Of a stretch of 44,137 nucleotides of DNA, positions 31,200 to 40,610 are shown piece after piece. Within the stretch, counting starts at the first letter, position 1. Every line of letters begins with the position of its first letter. Source of the DNA: Kocuria atrinae C3-8 (GTDB taxonomy: Bacteria; Actinomycetota; Actinomycetes; Actinomycetales; Micrococcaceae); contig NZ_AJXN01000019.1 of NCBI RefSeq assembly GCF_000286355.1, forward strand, positions 1 to 44,137. The letters are read 5' to 3'. The notes beneath the pieces are model-generated. The model was not told the origin of the DNA. It saw only the letters and a program-made list of their open reading frames with translations, and made no database searches. A program made the translations under genes and the position numbers.

Positions 31200-32147
31200 A
31201 TGCGCGTTGCTGCCATTGACTGCGGTACCAACTCCATTCGCCTGCTGATCGCGGATGTGAAGGACACCAACGGACACCCCGAACTCGTCGACATCGTGCG
31301 TGAGATGCGCGTGGTTCGGCTGGGACAGGGCGTGGATGCCACCGGCTGGCTGGCCGAGGCGCCCTGGAACGGACCTTCGCCGCGACCGAGGAATACGCTC
31401 GGCTGATCAAGAAGCACAAGGTGGACAAGATCCGGTTCGTCGCGACGTCCGCCACGCGTGATGCGGGCAATCGTCAGGTCTTCATGGACGGCATCAAGGA
31501 ACGGCTAGGTGTCGTACCCGAGGTCGTCACCGGAGATGAAGAAGCAGCCCTGTCCTTCCGCGGTGCCGCCAACGCCACCGGACCCCTCAGCCCCGAGGAC
31601 CGTGTGCTGGTGGTCGACCTGGGCGGCGGTTCCACCGAGTGCGTGCTGGGCACCGTAGACGGTGTGAGGGCAGCCAAGAGTGTGGACGTGGGATGCGTGC
31701 GCATGACCGAACGGCACCTGGCTCCAACCCTCCCACCGACGAACAGCAGCGCCAGGTACTCCAGGACGTGGACGAGGCCATGGATTCCGTATCCCGCATG
31801 GTTCCGCTGTCCCAGACCACTCACTTGGTGGGCGTCGCGGGGACGATCACCACTGTCACGGCTCACGCCATGGACTTGAAGAGCTACAACCCGGACAAGA
31901 TTCACGGCTCGACCATGTCCGTGGACTCGATTGCCAAGGCGTGCAAGGACCTCACGGCCATGACCAAGAAGGAACGGGCCCGGTTGGGGTTCATGCACGA
32001 GGGTCGTGTGGACGTGATCGGCGGCGGTGCCTGGTGTGGCGGCGCGTGATCGAGCGCGTGGTTTCCGCGACACAAGGCCGCGTGCAGTCGGTCACAGCCA
32101 GCGAACACGATATTTTGGACGGCATCGGTCTGTCCCTGGTCCGCTGA
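31200..32147 (+). CDS. ppx: Exopolyphosphatase / pppGpp phosphohydrolase, frame broken three times
   Basis: Hydrolyses polyphosphate ends or pppGpp; member of the Ppx/GppA branch of the ASKHA fold. The phosphate loops AIDCGTNSIRLL and VVDLGGGSTECVLG and the adenosine-type motif VGVAGTITTVTAH are visible. Breaks near 31359 (AEGALERTFAATEEY restored), 31721 (RHLGSNPPTDEQQ restored) and 32031 (GGGALVWRRVIERV restored) each need one G or C. The repaired length is 316 aa, the short actinobacterial form without the C-terminal HD-like domain. It normally follows DUF501 directly; here the P-type ATPase intervenes. Confidence 0.92.
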
Positions 32148-32222
32148 CCCCGCGATCGTCCTGAACATCCAACGGCCAGGGACGTCCCCACCGGTGCGTT
32201 CCTAGTCGAGTTGAGGTTAGTA

Positions 32223-33600
32223 ATGTCGGTTCACCCCAAGCGCCGCCGCGTACTTTCGGGTGCTGCCGCTGCCGCCATGGTCCTGTCTTTCGCCGCAGCC
32301 CCCGCGGTGGCCATGCCCGACAACGAACAGCCCCCGGGAGCTCCCGCACCCGCGCCGTCGATCCCCGTGGAAACCCCCGTGCACCGCCGCCACCGGACGG
32401 CAAGGTGCCCGTTCCCGTGGACTCGATCCGCGACCGCGAGTACTGGCTGGACGAATACGGCGTGCGGGATGCGTGGAAAGAATCCACCGGCAAGGGCGTG
32501 AAGATCGCCGTGATCGACACCGGCGTGGACGCGACCCATCAGGATTTGCGGGACACCGTCAAAGACGGGACGGACGTCTCCGGCAAGGGCGATGGCAAGG
32601 GCCACCGCGGTCTGGGCTCGGAACCCGAACACGGCACGCTCGTCTCATCCTTGGCCGCGGGAACCGGCCACGGTGAGGACAATCCGGACGGCCCTGGCAA
32701 GCAGAGCGGCGTGGTGGGTGTGGCTCCTGAAGCGGAGATCCTCCGGTGTCCCTGTGGCTCGGTAACGAGGAACCGGGCGTCAAGGATGTCAACGAGCAGA
32801 TCCCCAACGCCGTGCGCTGGGCCGTGGACAACGGCGCGGACGTCATCAACATGTCCGTGGGCTCGGATTCCACGGAATGGCCGAAGTCTTGGGATTCCGC
32901 GTTCGCGTACGCGGAGGAAAAAGACGTGCTGGTCGTTGCAGCCTCTGGCAACCGTGGCTCCGGGCTGAACCAGGTGGGGGCGCCCGCCACGATACCCGGT
33001 GTGCTCACGGTGGGTGGCGTGAACCGAGCTGGGCAGGCGAGCTGGGACTCATCCTCCCAGGGCATCTCGATTGCGGTGGCGGGTCCCAGTGAGGACATGG
33101 TCGGTGCCATGCCCGGCGACGCTTACGCCGAATGGTCCGGAACCTCCGCTACCGTGCCGCTGGTTTCCGGCACTGCCGCGCTGATCAAGTCCAAGAACCC
33201 GGACCTGAGTGCCGCGCAGATCGCCAACCAGATCATCCGGACAGCCCACGACGCCGGTGAAGAAGGACAGGACTCCTTCTACGGACACGGAATCCTGGAC
33301 GTGAAGGCTGCCGTGGAAGAGGACGTGCCCGAGGTGGACGAGAATCCGCTGGGCAGCATGAAGCACTGGATGAGTGTGCACCGGCCTGCGGCTCCGGAAG
33401 CCAGCGAAACGGCGTCGTCACCCGAAGCGTCCGAGACCCCGGACACCGAACAGGTGACAGAGGAAGCAACGCCGCCGGTGGCTCAGGCGCCGCTCAATGA
33501 AACCGGTGCCCTGCCCGTGGTGATCCTGGCCGGTTTCGGGCTGGTCGTTGCCGGGCTCACCGTGGCCGCGGTGCTGCACATCCGCTCGATGAACCGCTGA
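32223..33600 (+). CDS. Membrane-anchored subtilisin-like serine protease (mycosin-like), frame broken twice
   Basis: An S8 family protease exported by a Sec-type signal (VLSGAAAAAMVLSFAAAPAVA) and held by a C-terminal TM helix (LPVVILAGFGLVVAGLTVAA) near the end. A Pro-rich stretch precedes the catalytic domain. The triad is visible: Asp in IAVIDTGVD, His in PEHGTLVSSLAAG, Ser in WSGTSATVPLVSG, with the oxyanion Asn in AASGNRGSG. A Glu/Ser/Pro-rich stalk links catalytic domain and anchor. This is the architecture of mycosins, but no type VII secretion gene is in view. Frame losses near 32380 and 32744 (EAEILPVSLWLGN restored by one C) leave a 459-aa protein. A GAGGTT site precedes ATG 32223. 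Confidence 0.86.
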
Positions 33601-33668
33601 CACCGATATTTCACGATCAGCGCAGTCCGGCGCCCGCCTTTCAAAGCGGAAATTAGGTCAGCGATGAG

Positions 33669-33674
33669 TAGACT
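33669..33674 (+). promoter_or_regulatory. Leaderless-type -10 box TAGACT for NDH-2
   Basis: TAGACT ends exactly 7 nt before ATG 33682, with no ribosome-binding site for that ATG. It therefore falls inside the slightly longer reading that starts at 33664, making 33682 the preferred start. Confidence 0.5.
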
Positions 33675-33681
33675 TTCAGAC

Positions 33682-35060
33682 ATGGCTTTCAATCAATTGG
33701 CTAAAGACCGCCCGCGTCTCCTGATCGTCGGCGGCGGATACGTCGGTTTCACGCTCGCACAACAGCTGCAAACCCGCATCAAAGAATCGGGTGGCGTGGT
33801 TACGGTTGTCGATCCCAACCCGTACATGACCTACCTGCCGTTCCTGCCCGAGGTTGCCGCCGGCAACATCGAGGCACGTAGCGCCATCGTTCCGCACCGT
33901 CAGCACCTCAAGGACTGCGAACTCATCGGTGGCCGCGTGGAGAGCATCGACCACGCCAACCGTACGGTCAGTATCCGCGGCATCGATCAGGGTCCCAACT
34001 TCGAACTGCCCTATGACGAGATCGTCATTGCCGGTGGTTCCATGACCCGCACGTTCCCCATCGAGGGGCTGGCTGAGAACGCGATCGGTCTGAAGACCAT
34101 CGAAGAGGCTGTATCTCTGCGCAACTGGTTCTGGAGCGCATCGAGATCGCCTCGTTGACCGATGATGAGGCAGAGAAGCGCAAGCGCTCACGTTCATCGT
34201 GGTCGGTGGCGGCTTCGCCGGTATCGAGGCCATCGGTGAACTCGAGGACATGGCCCGCACCGCCGTGGAGCGCAACGACCGCCTCAAGGTTTCCGACTTG
34301 CGCTTCGTGCTGGTCGAGGCCATGGGCCGCATCATGCCCGAGGTCACCGAAGAACGCGCCGAGAAGGTCGTGGCCGACCTGCGTTCGCGCGGCATCGAAG
34401 TTCTGTTGAACACCTCCTTGGACTCCGCCAAGGACCAGTTGGTCAAGCTGATCAACATGAAGGACAAGTCCCCGGCCGGCGAGATGTACACCGACACCCT
34501 GGTGTGGACCGCTGGTGTCCAGCTTCGCCGTTCGTCAAGAACAGTGACCTGCCCGTGGACGAGCGCGGCCGCGTGCGTGCCGGTGCTGATCTGCGTGTGA
34601 CCGGCGACGACGGCCCCATCGAGGGTGCCTGGGCCGCTGGCGACATCGCCGCTGTTCCGGACCTCACCGGTGCCGGCCCCGGCGGTTTCTGCGTTCCCAA
34701 CGCTCAGCACGCCGTGCGCCAAGCCAAGACCATGGCCAAGAACATCATGCGTCCCGCGAGCAAGCCGCTCGAGGATTACTACCACGAGAACCTCGGAGCC
34801 GTGGCGGGCCTGGGCCTGTACAAGGGCGCAGCCACCATTCGCGGCGTGGACTTCGGTGGACTGCCGCTTGGGCCGCACACCGTCTGTACCACGGCTACGC
34901 GATCCCCACGGTGGAGCGCAAGGTCCGCGTGTTCAGCGAATGGGGCATCAACCTGCTCTTCGGCCGCGACACCACCGGCATGCGCCACGTGCGTGACCCG
35001 CGCCGTTCGTTCAAGATCGCCGCAGGTGACGAAGTGGATAAGGCCAAGGCAAGGCTGTAA
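33682..35060 (+). CDS. ndh: Type II NADH dehydrogenase, frame broken four times
   Basis: Peripheral membrane flavoenzyme that passes electrons from NADH to menaquinone without pumping protons. The FAD fold LLIVGGGYVGFTLAQQLQ starts near residue 12, the NADH fold FIVVGGGFAGIEAIGEL lies mid-protein, and AGDIAAVPDLTGAGPGG binds the flavin tail. The C-terminal part (HGYAIPTVERKVRVF, WGINLLFGRD) provides the membrane and quinone surface. Breaks near 34128, 34186, 34521 and 34866 each need one added G or C; three fall in GGCT-like contexts. The repaired protein is 460 aa from 33682. It is followed by a terminator and a tRNA gene. Confidence 0.92.
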
Positions 35061-35077
35061 CCTACGGTTGCTCGCGA

Positions 35078-35120
35078 AGCTACCGGTTCAGCTCCCTTCA
35101 CGGGCGGTGAACCGGTAGCT
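35078..35120 (+). terminator. Terminator after NDH-2
   Basis: AGCTACCGGTTCA (35078-35090) pairs perfectly with TGAACCGGTAGCT (35108-35120), loop 17 nt, followed by a TTT run. It separates the NDH-2 gene from the tRNA. Confidence 0.85.
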
Positions 35121-35129
35121 TTTGCACTG

Positions 35130-35206
35130 GCCCCCATAGCCCAATTGGCAGAGGCAGCGGACTTAAAATCCGCGCAGTGTGGGTTCGAGTCCCACTGGGG
35201 GCACCA
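35130..35206 (+). tRNA. tRNA-Leu(UAA), 77 nt including encoded CCA
   Basis: The acceptor stem GCCCCCA (35130-35136) pairs with TGGGGGC (35196-35202), followed by A and an encoded CCA. The anticodon stem GCGGA/TCCGC encloses the loop CTTAAAA, giving anticodon UAA, which reads UUA leucine codons. The T arm is GTGGG-TTCGAGT-CCCAC. The variable loop is only about 5 nt (GCAGT), although leucine tRNAs normally have a long variable arm. Identity is therefore called from the anticodon alone. Confidence 0.9.
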
Positions 35207-35242
35207 TTTGACGGGGACCGCGTATTCGCCGGCGGGCCCGAA

Positions 35243-36267
35243 CTAGGGCGTGAGGTCGAACGCCTGCGCCAGAAGTTCGTGTGAGCGGCGGCGGGCCGCG
35301 GGATCAGCAATGAGATCCTGGATCATGAGTTCGTCCGCCCCGCTCTCGGCGACCATCTGCTCCAGCGTTGCGCGCACATCATCAGGGCTGCCTGCCACGA
35401 ACTTGGGCCACTGGCCGCCGGTGATCGTGACAGGCTCATCCTGCTCAGCCTGGCTCATCTCAGCGGCTGCTTCATCGGGGGAGGGGACCATGACCGCTCC
35501 CGCGTCCCGGCCCGCTCGGCGCAGCGTGCGTAGAAACCCTTCGGGGAGCCCGCGAGGTGCAGGCCGTCGGCGGTGGTCTCACCCACGGCCACGTTGACCG
35601 CGAGAATCGCTCGCGGTGAGTCCAGCCCGAACCCCTGTGGATTGAAGTTCTTACGGTAGTGACGCAGGGCCGGGGCTGCGCCTTGTGGATTAATGAACCC
35701 GGCGAAGGTGTAGCCGATGCCCAATCCTGCCGCCAGATTCGATCCGTTGGGGCTGGACCCCAGCAGCCAGGTCTGCGGAACCTCGGGCACGGTGGTCATG
35801 AGCGGGTTTCCGGCGAAGGGATGATCCTCGGGGAAGGACTCATACAACCAGGCCAGAGTCTCCAGAATCTGTTGCTGGTGATCAACCTGAGCGGGGCGTT
35901 GGCGGTTCTGCTGTAACGCCGCATCGATCACCGGACCCGCGGTTGCGCGCCCCATGCCCAGATCGATCCGACCCGGCGCCATGGCCTCCAACTGTTTGAA
36001 CATCTCTGCGACCTTGAACGGGCTGTAGTGGTTCATCAGCACCGCGCCCGATCCCAACCTGATGCGGGAGGTCATCGCCGAGGCCGCTGCGATCAGCAGC
36101 TCGGGATAGTGCGATGCCCCGGACCGGCTCAGATGGTGCTCGGCGAACCAGACTCGGTGAAATCCCAGCTCTTCAGCGTGCCGGGTATTTTCCAGCGAGT
36201 CGGCCAGAGCATCCTTCTCGGTGGTTCCGGGGGCGACCGTTCCGAGGTCAACGATGGACAATGTCAC
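35243..36267 (-). CDS. LLM-class flavin-dependent oxidoreductase, frame broken once
   Basis: A luciferase-like monooxygenase-fold protein using FMN or F420. Typical segments are SIVDLGTVAPG and DSLENTRHAEELGFHRVWFAEHH at the N-terminus, RIRLGSGAVLMNHYSPFKVAE, and GRIDLGMGRATAG. WLLGSSPNGSNLAAGLG and the C-terminal FVAGSPDDVRATLEQM complete the family pattern. The frame slips near 35525, where adding one G restores FYARLRRAGRDAGAVM; the repaired length is 341 aa. The GTG start has GAGGAG about 8 nt upstream. The group contains alkanal monooxygenase-like enzymes whose substrates are mostly unknown. The tRNA lies just beyond its end, on the other strand. Confidence 0.88.
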
Positions 36268-36441
36268 AGCGGGCGCTCCTCGACGTGGGCGACGGATGCT
36301 TTCGACCCTACGGGAGTTGGTCGTAGATCGCGCCCCTGCCAGTCGATGACAATTATGGCTCGGGTTCGCAGTATTCCCCCCTGATCAGCTGCGATCCGAA
36401 GCCTCAAATGTTCAACCGCGCCCTCGTCGTTGCAAATTGAC

Positions 36442-36621
36442 ATGACCACCGAGGACATCGAAATGATCGAGCAGGTCAACGAGATAGTTGTCGATCGACT
36501 CTCGGGCCCACGCACCGAGGAGGATGAAGAGTCAAGTGACCCGGAAAACACTCCAGCGTCGCAAGGACGATGTGTTGAGTGGATTCCCACAGGAGGACGG
36601 TGTAACCCGTGGCGACGATGA
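36442..36621 (+). CDS. Possible small acidic protein
   Basis: A 59-aa reading rich in Asp and Glu (TTEDIEMIEQVNEIVVD then EEDEESSDPE) in a 640-bp gap between two minus-strand genes. There is no clear ribosome-binding site and no family is recognised. Its stop overlaps the GTG of the next small ORF by 13 bp. Coding status is uncertain. Confidence 0.3.
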   Translation: MTTEDIEMIEQVNEIVVDRLSGPRTEEDEESSDPENTPASQGRCVEWIPTGGRCNPWRR

Positions 36622-36800
36622 GAGCTTCGTCCGCTAGTGGTCGCAATCCGCGGAACAGGACGGCGGCCAAAACTGACAGCGCCGCTCGTCCGGGCAAGGT
36701 CAACACGCACAGCGCCAAACAGCAGCAGCAGCTTCTGAAGCGATCAAGAAAGCTGCAAGAAGTGCGTGATGAGCGTAAGAAGGAACTCGGCGTTGGCTAG
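36609..36800 (+). CDS. Possible small basic protein
   Basis: A 63-aa reading rich in Arg, Lys and Gln (KQQQQLLKRSRKLQEVRDE near the C-terminus), which would form a basic helix. AGGAGG (36591-36596) lies upstream, 12 nt from GTG 36609 and 21 nt from ATG 36618, longer than ideal. I do not recognise a family. It could bind nucleic acid by charge alone, but this is a guess. Confidence 0.42.
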   Translation: MATMRASSASGRNPRNRTAAKTDSAARPGKVNTHSAKQQQQLLKRSRKLQEVRDERKKELGVG

Positions 36801-36840
36801 CCAGCGCATCTGATCCGATTTCATCCCTGCACCACAGGAT

Positions 36841-36882
36841 GTGGCCCGCAACTCCGTGAAGATTCTCGCAGAAGCGGGCCGC
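36841..36882. terminator. Hairpin after the BBE-type oxidase
   Basis: GTGGCCCGC (36841-36849) pairs with GCGGGCCGC (36874-36882) including one G-T pair, around a 24-nt loop. It lies just past the end of the minus-strand oxidase gene and after the small basic ORF. Confidence 0.55.
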
Positions 36883-36907
36883 TCATATTCGATGGTTCTG
36901 TGTCGGC

Positions 36908-38328
36908 TCAGGTGGGGTCCGGCACGATGTTGTGGTTCAGGCGGAATAGGTTCTGAGAGTCGTAGCGATTCTTCAGGTCCTTCAACCTGTCGTAGGTCTG
37001 TGGGCCGTAAGCCTGTCGGGCGGCCTGGGTCATGTCGTGACCGCCCTCAGCTCCCAGGAAGTTCACGTACTGCCCCTGCTCGGCGAAGGGCTGCATGCGC
37101 CCGTGAGCTTCCGTGCGAAGGCTGTCAACCGCTCGTCCTCGGCAGGATCGGTCCAGAATCCGTAGATGTTGAGCCAGAACCGGGCGGAGCGGTTGGGAAA
37201 TGCGGTGTCATCTTCCGCTACGCGACTAAACGCACCGCCTAAGCAATGGATGTCGATGCCCGTTCCGTGCCAGGTGACTTCCGAGGCGATGTCGACCAGG
37301 ACATCCACGACCTCACGATCCATCCGGGAGAAGGACACGTTTTTCCAGTACCCGCGTGAGCCCTTGGGGAAGAGAACGTCCAGACTCGACTGCCAGCCGA
37401 TCCAGTCCGTGAGGTGTACGTCTTCACCATCCGGTGGCGCAATCTCCCGCAACTGCTGGATCAGCTCCAACCCCGCGGCCTGGTCCTCCGAAGCCCACGC
37501 GAAACCCACGATCATCCACGGGTCGTCGCCCATGCCGAACTCTGGTGGCAGCACCAGGATGGAGATGATGGGTGTCATCTCGTCGGGCAGGGATTGAGTC
37601 CAGTGTTCGAATGAAGTCAGGGCATCACGCCAGTGAGCCGGCTGGTAGAAGAAGTTTCCCACCAATACGGGCGATGACAGTGACCGAGCGTGGAACGTGA
37701 AGGACGAGACCACGCCAAAGTTTCCGCCCCCGCCGCGCAGTCCCCAGAAGAGGTCGGGGTTCTCCCCGGCGCTCGCCGTGAGATGCTCCCCGGAAGCTGT
37801 GACGATACGGGCGGATTCCAGATTGTCCAGACTCAGGCCGCAAGACCTGGTCAACCATCCCACGCCGCCGCCCAGCGTCAGCCCGGCGATCCCGGTCGCG
37901 CTGATCACGCCCATGGGAATCGCGAGTTGATGAGGCGCGGTCGCATGATCGACGTCCGAGAGAGTGGCTCCAGCTGCGACCGTGACCAGGAGACGTTCCG
38001 GATCAACCTCCACGGCCCGGAGTTGGCACAGGTCCAGGACGAGCCCGCCCTCCACGGTGCCGTGCCCGGCCACGTTGTGTCCGCCTCCGCGGATCGCCAG
38101 CGGCAGTCCCGTGTCTCGCGCGGCCTCCAGGACCATATCGATGTCAGTGTCTGATCCCGCACGGATCACTGCGCAAGGGTAGACATCGATCATGCCGTTC
38201 CACACCGCTCGTGCGCTGTCGTACCGGGAATCGTCGGGGGTGATCAGATCCCCGGACAACGAATCGTCCAGTTTTTTGAGCGCAGCCGTGATCTCGGGGC
38301 TGTTGGTGTGCGAAGTGTGCGTGCTCAT
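36908..38328 (-). CDS. Berberine-bridge-type FAD-linked oxidase, frame broken once
   Basis: A 473-aa (repaired) flavin oxidase with an FAD_binding_4 domain and a C-terminal BBE segment. RGGGHNVAGHGTVEGGLVLDL carries the His expected to bind FAD covalently. In the segment where bicovalent members have a second, Cys anchor (here SATGIAGLTLGGG), Thr stands in place of Cys, so single attachment is predicted. The tail FLGAEGGHDMTQAARQAYG to LKNRYDSQNLFRLNHNI is the BBE motif. The frame slips near 37111; one G restores FAREAHGRMQPFAEQG. ATG 38328 is chosen because homologous sequence starts there; no signal peptide is seen, so it is probably cytosolic. Substrate unknown, possibly a sugar or oligosaccharide as in relatives. 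Confidence 0.87.
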
Positions 38329-38581
38329 GATGCTGCTGCTTCCCCGATGAGAGATCTGCATCTCTACCGTGACGATGAATGGTGGCTGCAGGGATCGAAG
38401 TTTCTCCACGCCGCCACTGCAGAACTCGGGGAATGACATTCCCGGGCCTCGGAGCCTCCCAATGTGTCTCCGGGCTGGAACGGTACGACGCTGAACCAAT
38501 TATAAGTCCACTTGGTAACCCGGTCTACGCCAGTGAGCCATCACGGTAGAAAATCTCGTCGTGATCAAAAAGAAGCAGCCC

Positions 38582-39370
38582 TCAACTGCGTTTTTTGCCG
38601 ACGAACCGATCCACGCGCTGCACGCTCTCCGGATGTCCGGACAGTTTCGCGATGCTCGCTGATTCGTTGCGCAGGTGCTGCTCGTACCCCTCCAGCGTGG
38701 CGGCCCGCAGCAGCTTCTTGGTGGGCCCGTACGTCTGAACCGCCCCGGCCAGAAAACGGTCCTCGGTCTCGGTCAGCCGCTCCGGGAACGACGCCGCTGC
38801 CGTCACCTCGTTCGCAAGGCCCCAGTCCACGGCGTCGGCGCCGCTCAGGACCCGGCCGTTCAGCGCCAGCTCGGTAGCGCGGTGGTGTCCCAGCGCGCGG
38901 GGGAGCAGGTACGCGACTCCGGTGTCCGGTGACAGGCCCATCTTTGAGTACGCAGCCAGCATGCTCGATTGATCAGAGGCCAGCACCCAGTCAGAGTTCA
39001 GGACCAGGCCGAACCCTGCGCCGGCCGCCGTCCCGTTGACTCCCGCGACGATGAGCAGACGCGAACGCATCATGGCCAGCGCTACGTCGTGGGCGGCGTC
39101 GGCGAGGTCGCGTAAGAAGGCGGGACGATCCGCGGGCTCGTAAGACGCCATGCTCGTGACGTCCCCGCCTGCGCAGAAGAACCGGCCCTCGCCGGTGAGA
39201 GTCAGCACGTGGATGTCCGGGTCGGACTCGGCGTCGCGCAGGGCGGCCACCGCCTCCCGCGCCATGTCGAGCGTGAAGGCATTGCCGTCCGCCGGGCGGT
39301 TCATGATGAGCCGAACCACGCCGGGGCGGCGTTCGATCCGGACGGCCGAGGGGGTGTCGTTCGAGGTCAT
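38582..39370 (-). CDS. Enoyl-CoA hydratase/isomerase family protein
   Basis: A 262-aa crotonase-fold enzyme that probably hydrates or isomerises an enoyl-CoA. Conserved features are RPADGNAFTLDMAREAV, the oxyanion-hole segment FCAGGDVTSMAS, and NGTAAGAGFGLVLNSDWVLAS, followed by FSKMGLSPD-like AYSKMGLSPDTGVAYLLPR. The second catalytic Glu position seems to be Asp (SPDTG), which is usual for PaaG-type isomerases rather than hydratases. ATG 39370 is preferred over a longer in-frame reading to 39502. It is the last gene of the acyl-CoA operon, 40 bp after the dehydrogenase. The frame is intact. Confidence 0.88.
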   Translation of the reverse strand: MTSNDTPSAVRIERRPGVVRLIMNRPADGNAFTLDMAREAVAALRDAESDPDIHVLTLTGEGRFFCAGGDVTSMASYEPADRPAFLRDLADAAHDVALAMMRSRLLIVAGVNGTAAGAGFGLVLNSDWVLASDQSSMLAAYSKMGLSPDTGVAYLLPRALGHHRATELALNGRVLSGADAVDWGLANEVTAAASFPERLTETEDRFLAGAVQTYGPTKKLLRAATLEGYEQHLRNESASIAKLSGHPESVQRVDRFVGKKRS

Positions 39371-39410
39371 GGTGCTCCTGTTGGACTGGTCGGGGATGGT
39401 TTGGATGCGC

Positions 39411-40610
39411 TCACGCGAAGGCGCTGACGCCGGTGAGGTCGCGGCCGAGGATGAGAGCCTGAACCGATTCCGTGCCCTCGTAGGTGTGCAGTGCTTCCAC
39501 ATCGGTCATGTGGCGGATCACGTGGTTCTCCAGCAGAATCCCGTTGCCGCCCAGCATGTCCCTGGCCACAGTAGCGATCCGACGGGCGGCGCGCGTGTTG
39601 TGGTACTTGAGCATCGAGGCCTGCGCGGGCCTCATGGTGCCCGCGGCCTGAAGTTGCGTCACCGCCACGCACTGCAACTGCATGTTGGTCAGCTCCGCGA
39701 GCATCTGGGCCAGGCGCTCCTGCACCATTTGATGACCGGCCAGCGGTTTGCCGAACTGTGTGCGTTGCTTTGCGTAGGACAGTGCCGCCTCGAACATGGA
39801 TGTCGCGTGGCCCAGCGCGGACCAGCCCACGTTCACGCGCGTCTCCACGAGAGCGCGGGACACGTCCTTGAACGAGCTCACGTTGGGCAGCTGGGAATCG
39901 GCGGTAACGCGCACATTGTCCAGCGTGATTTCAGCCTGATGAATGGCACGCAACGCGCCCTTACCCTGAATGACCTCGGCCGAATATCCCGGGGTGGCCT
40001 GCTCCACGATGAAGCCCTTGACCTGGCCGTCCGCCTGGTCTCGCGCCCACACGATGGCGATGCCACCGGCGGCACCGTTGCCGATCCACTTCTTGTAGCC
40101 GTTCAGAACCCACTCGGAGCCCTCGCGCCGCGCAGTGGTCTCCAGCGACACCGAATCCGAGCCGTGATTGGGTTCCGTCAGCGCGAAACCACCGAGCAGC
40201 TCACCGCTGGCCACGGGCTCCAGATACCGCTGCTTCTGCTCATCGCTCGCGAACAGCACCAAGCTGCGCAGCACCAGACCACCCTGCACGGCCGCGGCGG
40301 CGGCCAGGGAACCGTCCGCGCGGGAGATTTCCATCGTGACCAACCCCGCGGCCAAGGGCGACATGGACCGATGCCCCGAGACCTCCAGACCATCCGTCAG
40401 AAGATCGAGTTCACCGGCCCGGCGCACCAGGTCCGTGGGGTACTCACCGCGATCCCAGTACTCGTTGATCAGGGGCAGGATCTCCGCACCGTATTCGCGG
40501 GCATGGTCCCAGTGCGTCCGGTCCTCGTCGCTCAAATCGTCCAGCACCGAGAGATAGTCGGTGCCTAGGGCATCGGCCAGGTCATAGCGCTGCGACGGCC
40601 CGGCGCTCAT
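39411..40610 (-). CDS. Acyl-CoA dehydrogenase, glutaryl-CoA dehydrogenase-like
   Basis: A 399-aa FAD enzyme that desaturates an acyl-CoA. ALTEPNHGSDSVSLET binds flavin and substrate, NGYKKWIGNG and FGKPLAGHQMVQERLAQM are family motifs, and the catalytic Glu is in LHTYEGTESVQALILGRDLTG. The arrangement is closest to glutaryl-CoA dehydrogenases, but some such relatives do not act on glutaryl-CoA. Its ATG overlaps the stop of the acyl-CoA ligase by four bases (ATGA), so the two are translated together. The frame is intact. Confidence 0.9.
   Translation of the reverse strand: MSAGPSQRYDLADALGTDYLSVLDDLSDEDRTHWDHAREYGAEILPLINEYWDRGEYPTDLVRRAGELDLLTDGLEVSGHRSMSPLAAGLVTMEISRADGSLAAAAAVQGGLVLRSLVLFASDEQKQRYLEPVASGELLGGFALTEPNHGSDSVSLETTARREGSEWVLNGYKKWIGNGAAGGIAIVWARDQADGQVKGFIVEQATPGYSAEVIQGKGALRAIHQAEITLDNVRVTADSQLPNVSSFKDVSRALVETRVNVGWSALGHATSMFEAALSYAKQRTQFGKPLAGHQMVQERLAQMLAELTNMQLQCVAVTQLQAAGTMRPAQASMLKYHNTRAARRIATVARDMLGGNGILLENHVIRHMTDVEALHTYEGTESVQALILGRDLTGVSAFA

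Noticed and set aside
36264-36710. A 148-codon minus-strand frame between the LLM and BBE genes
   Set aside because: Arg/Ser-rich with no domain or ribosome-binding site, and it overlaps the promoter region of the LLM gene and the small plus-strand ORFs.
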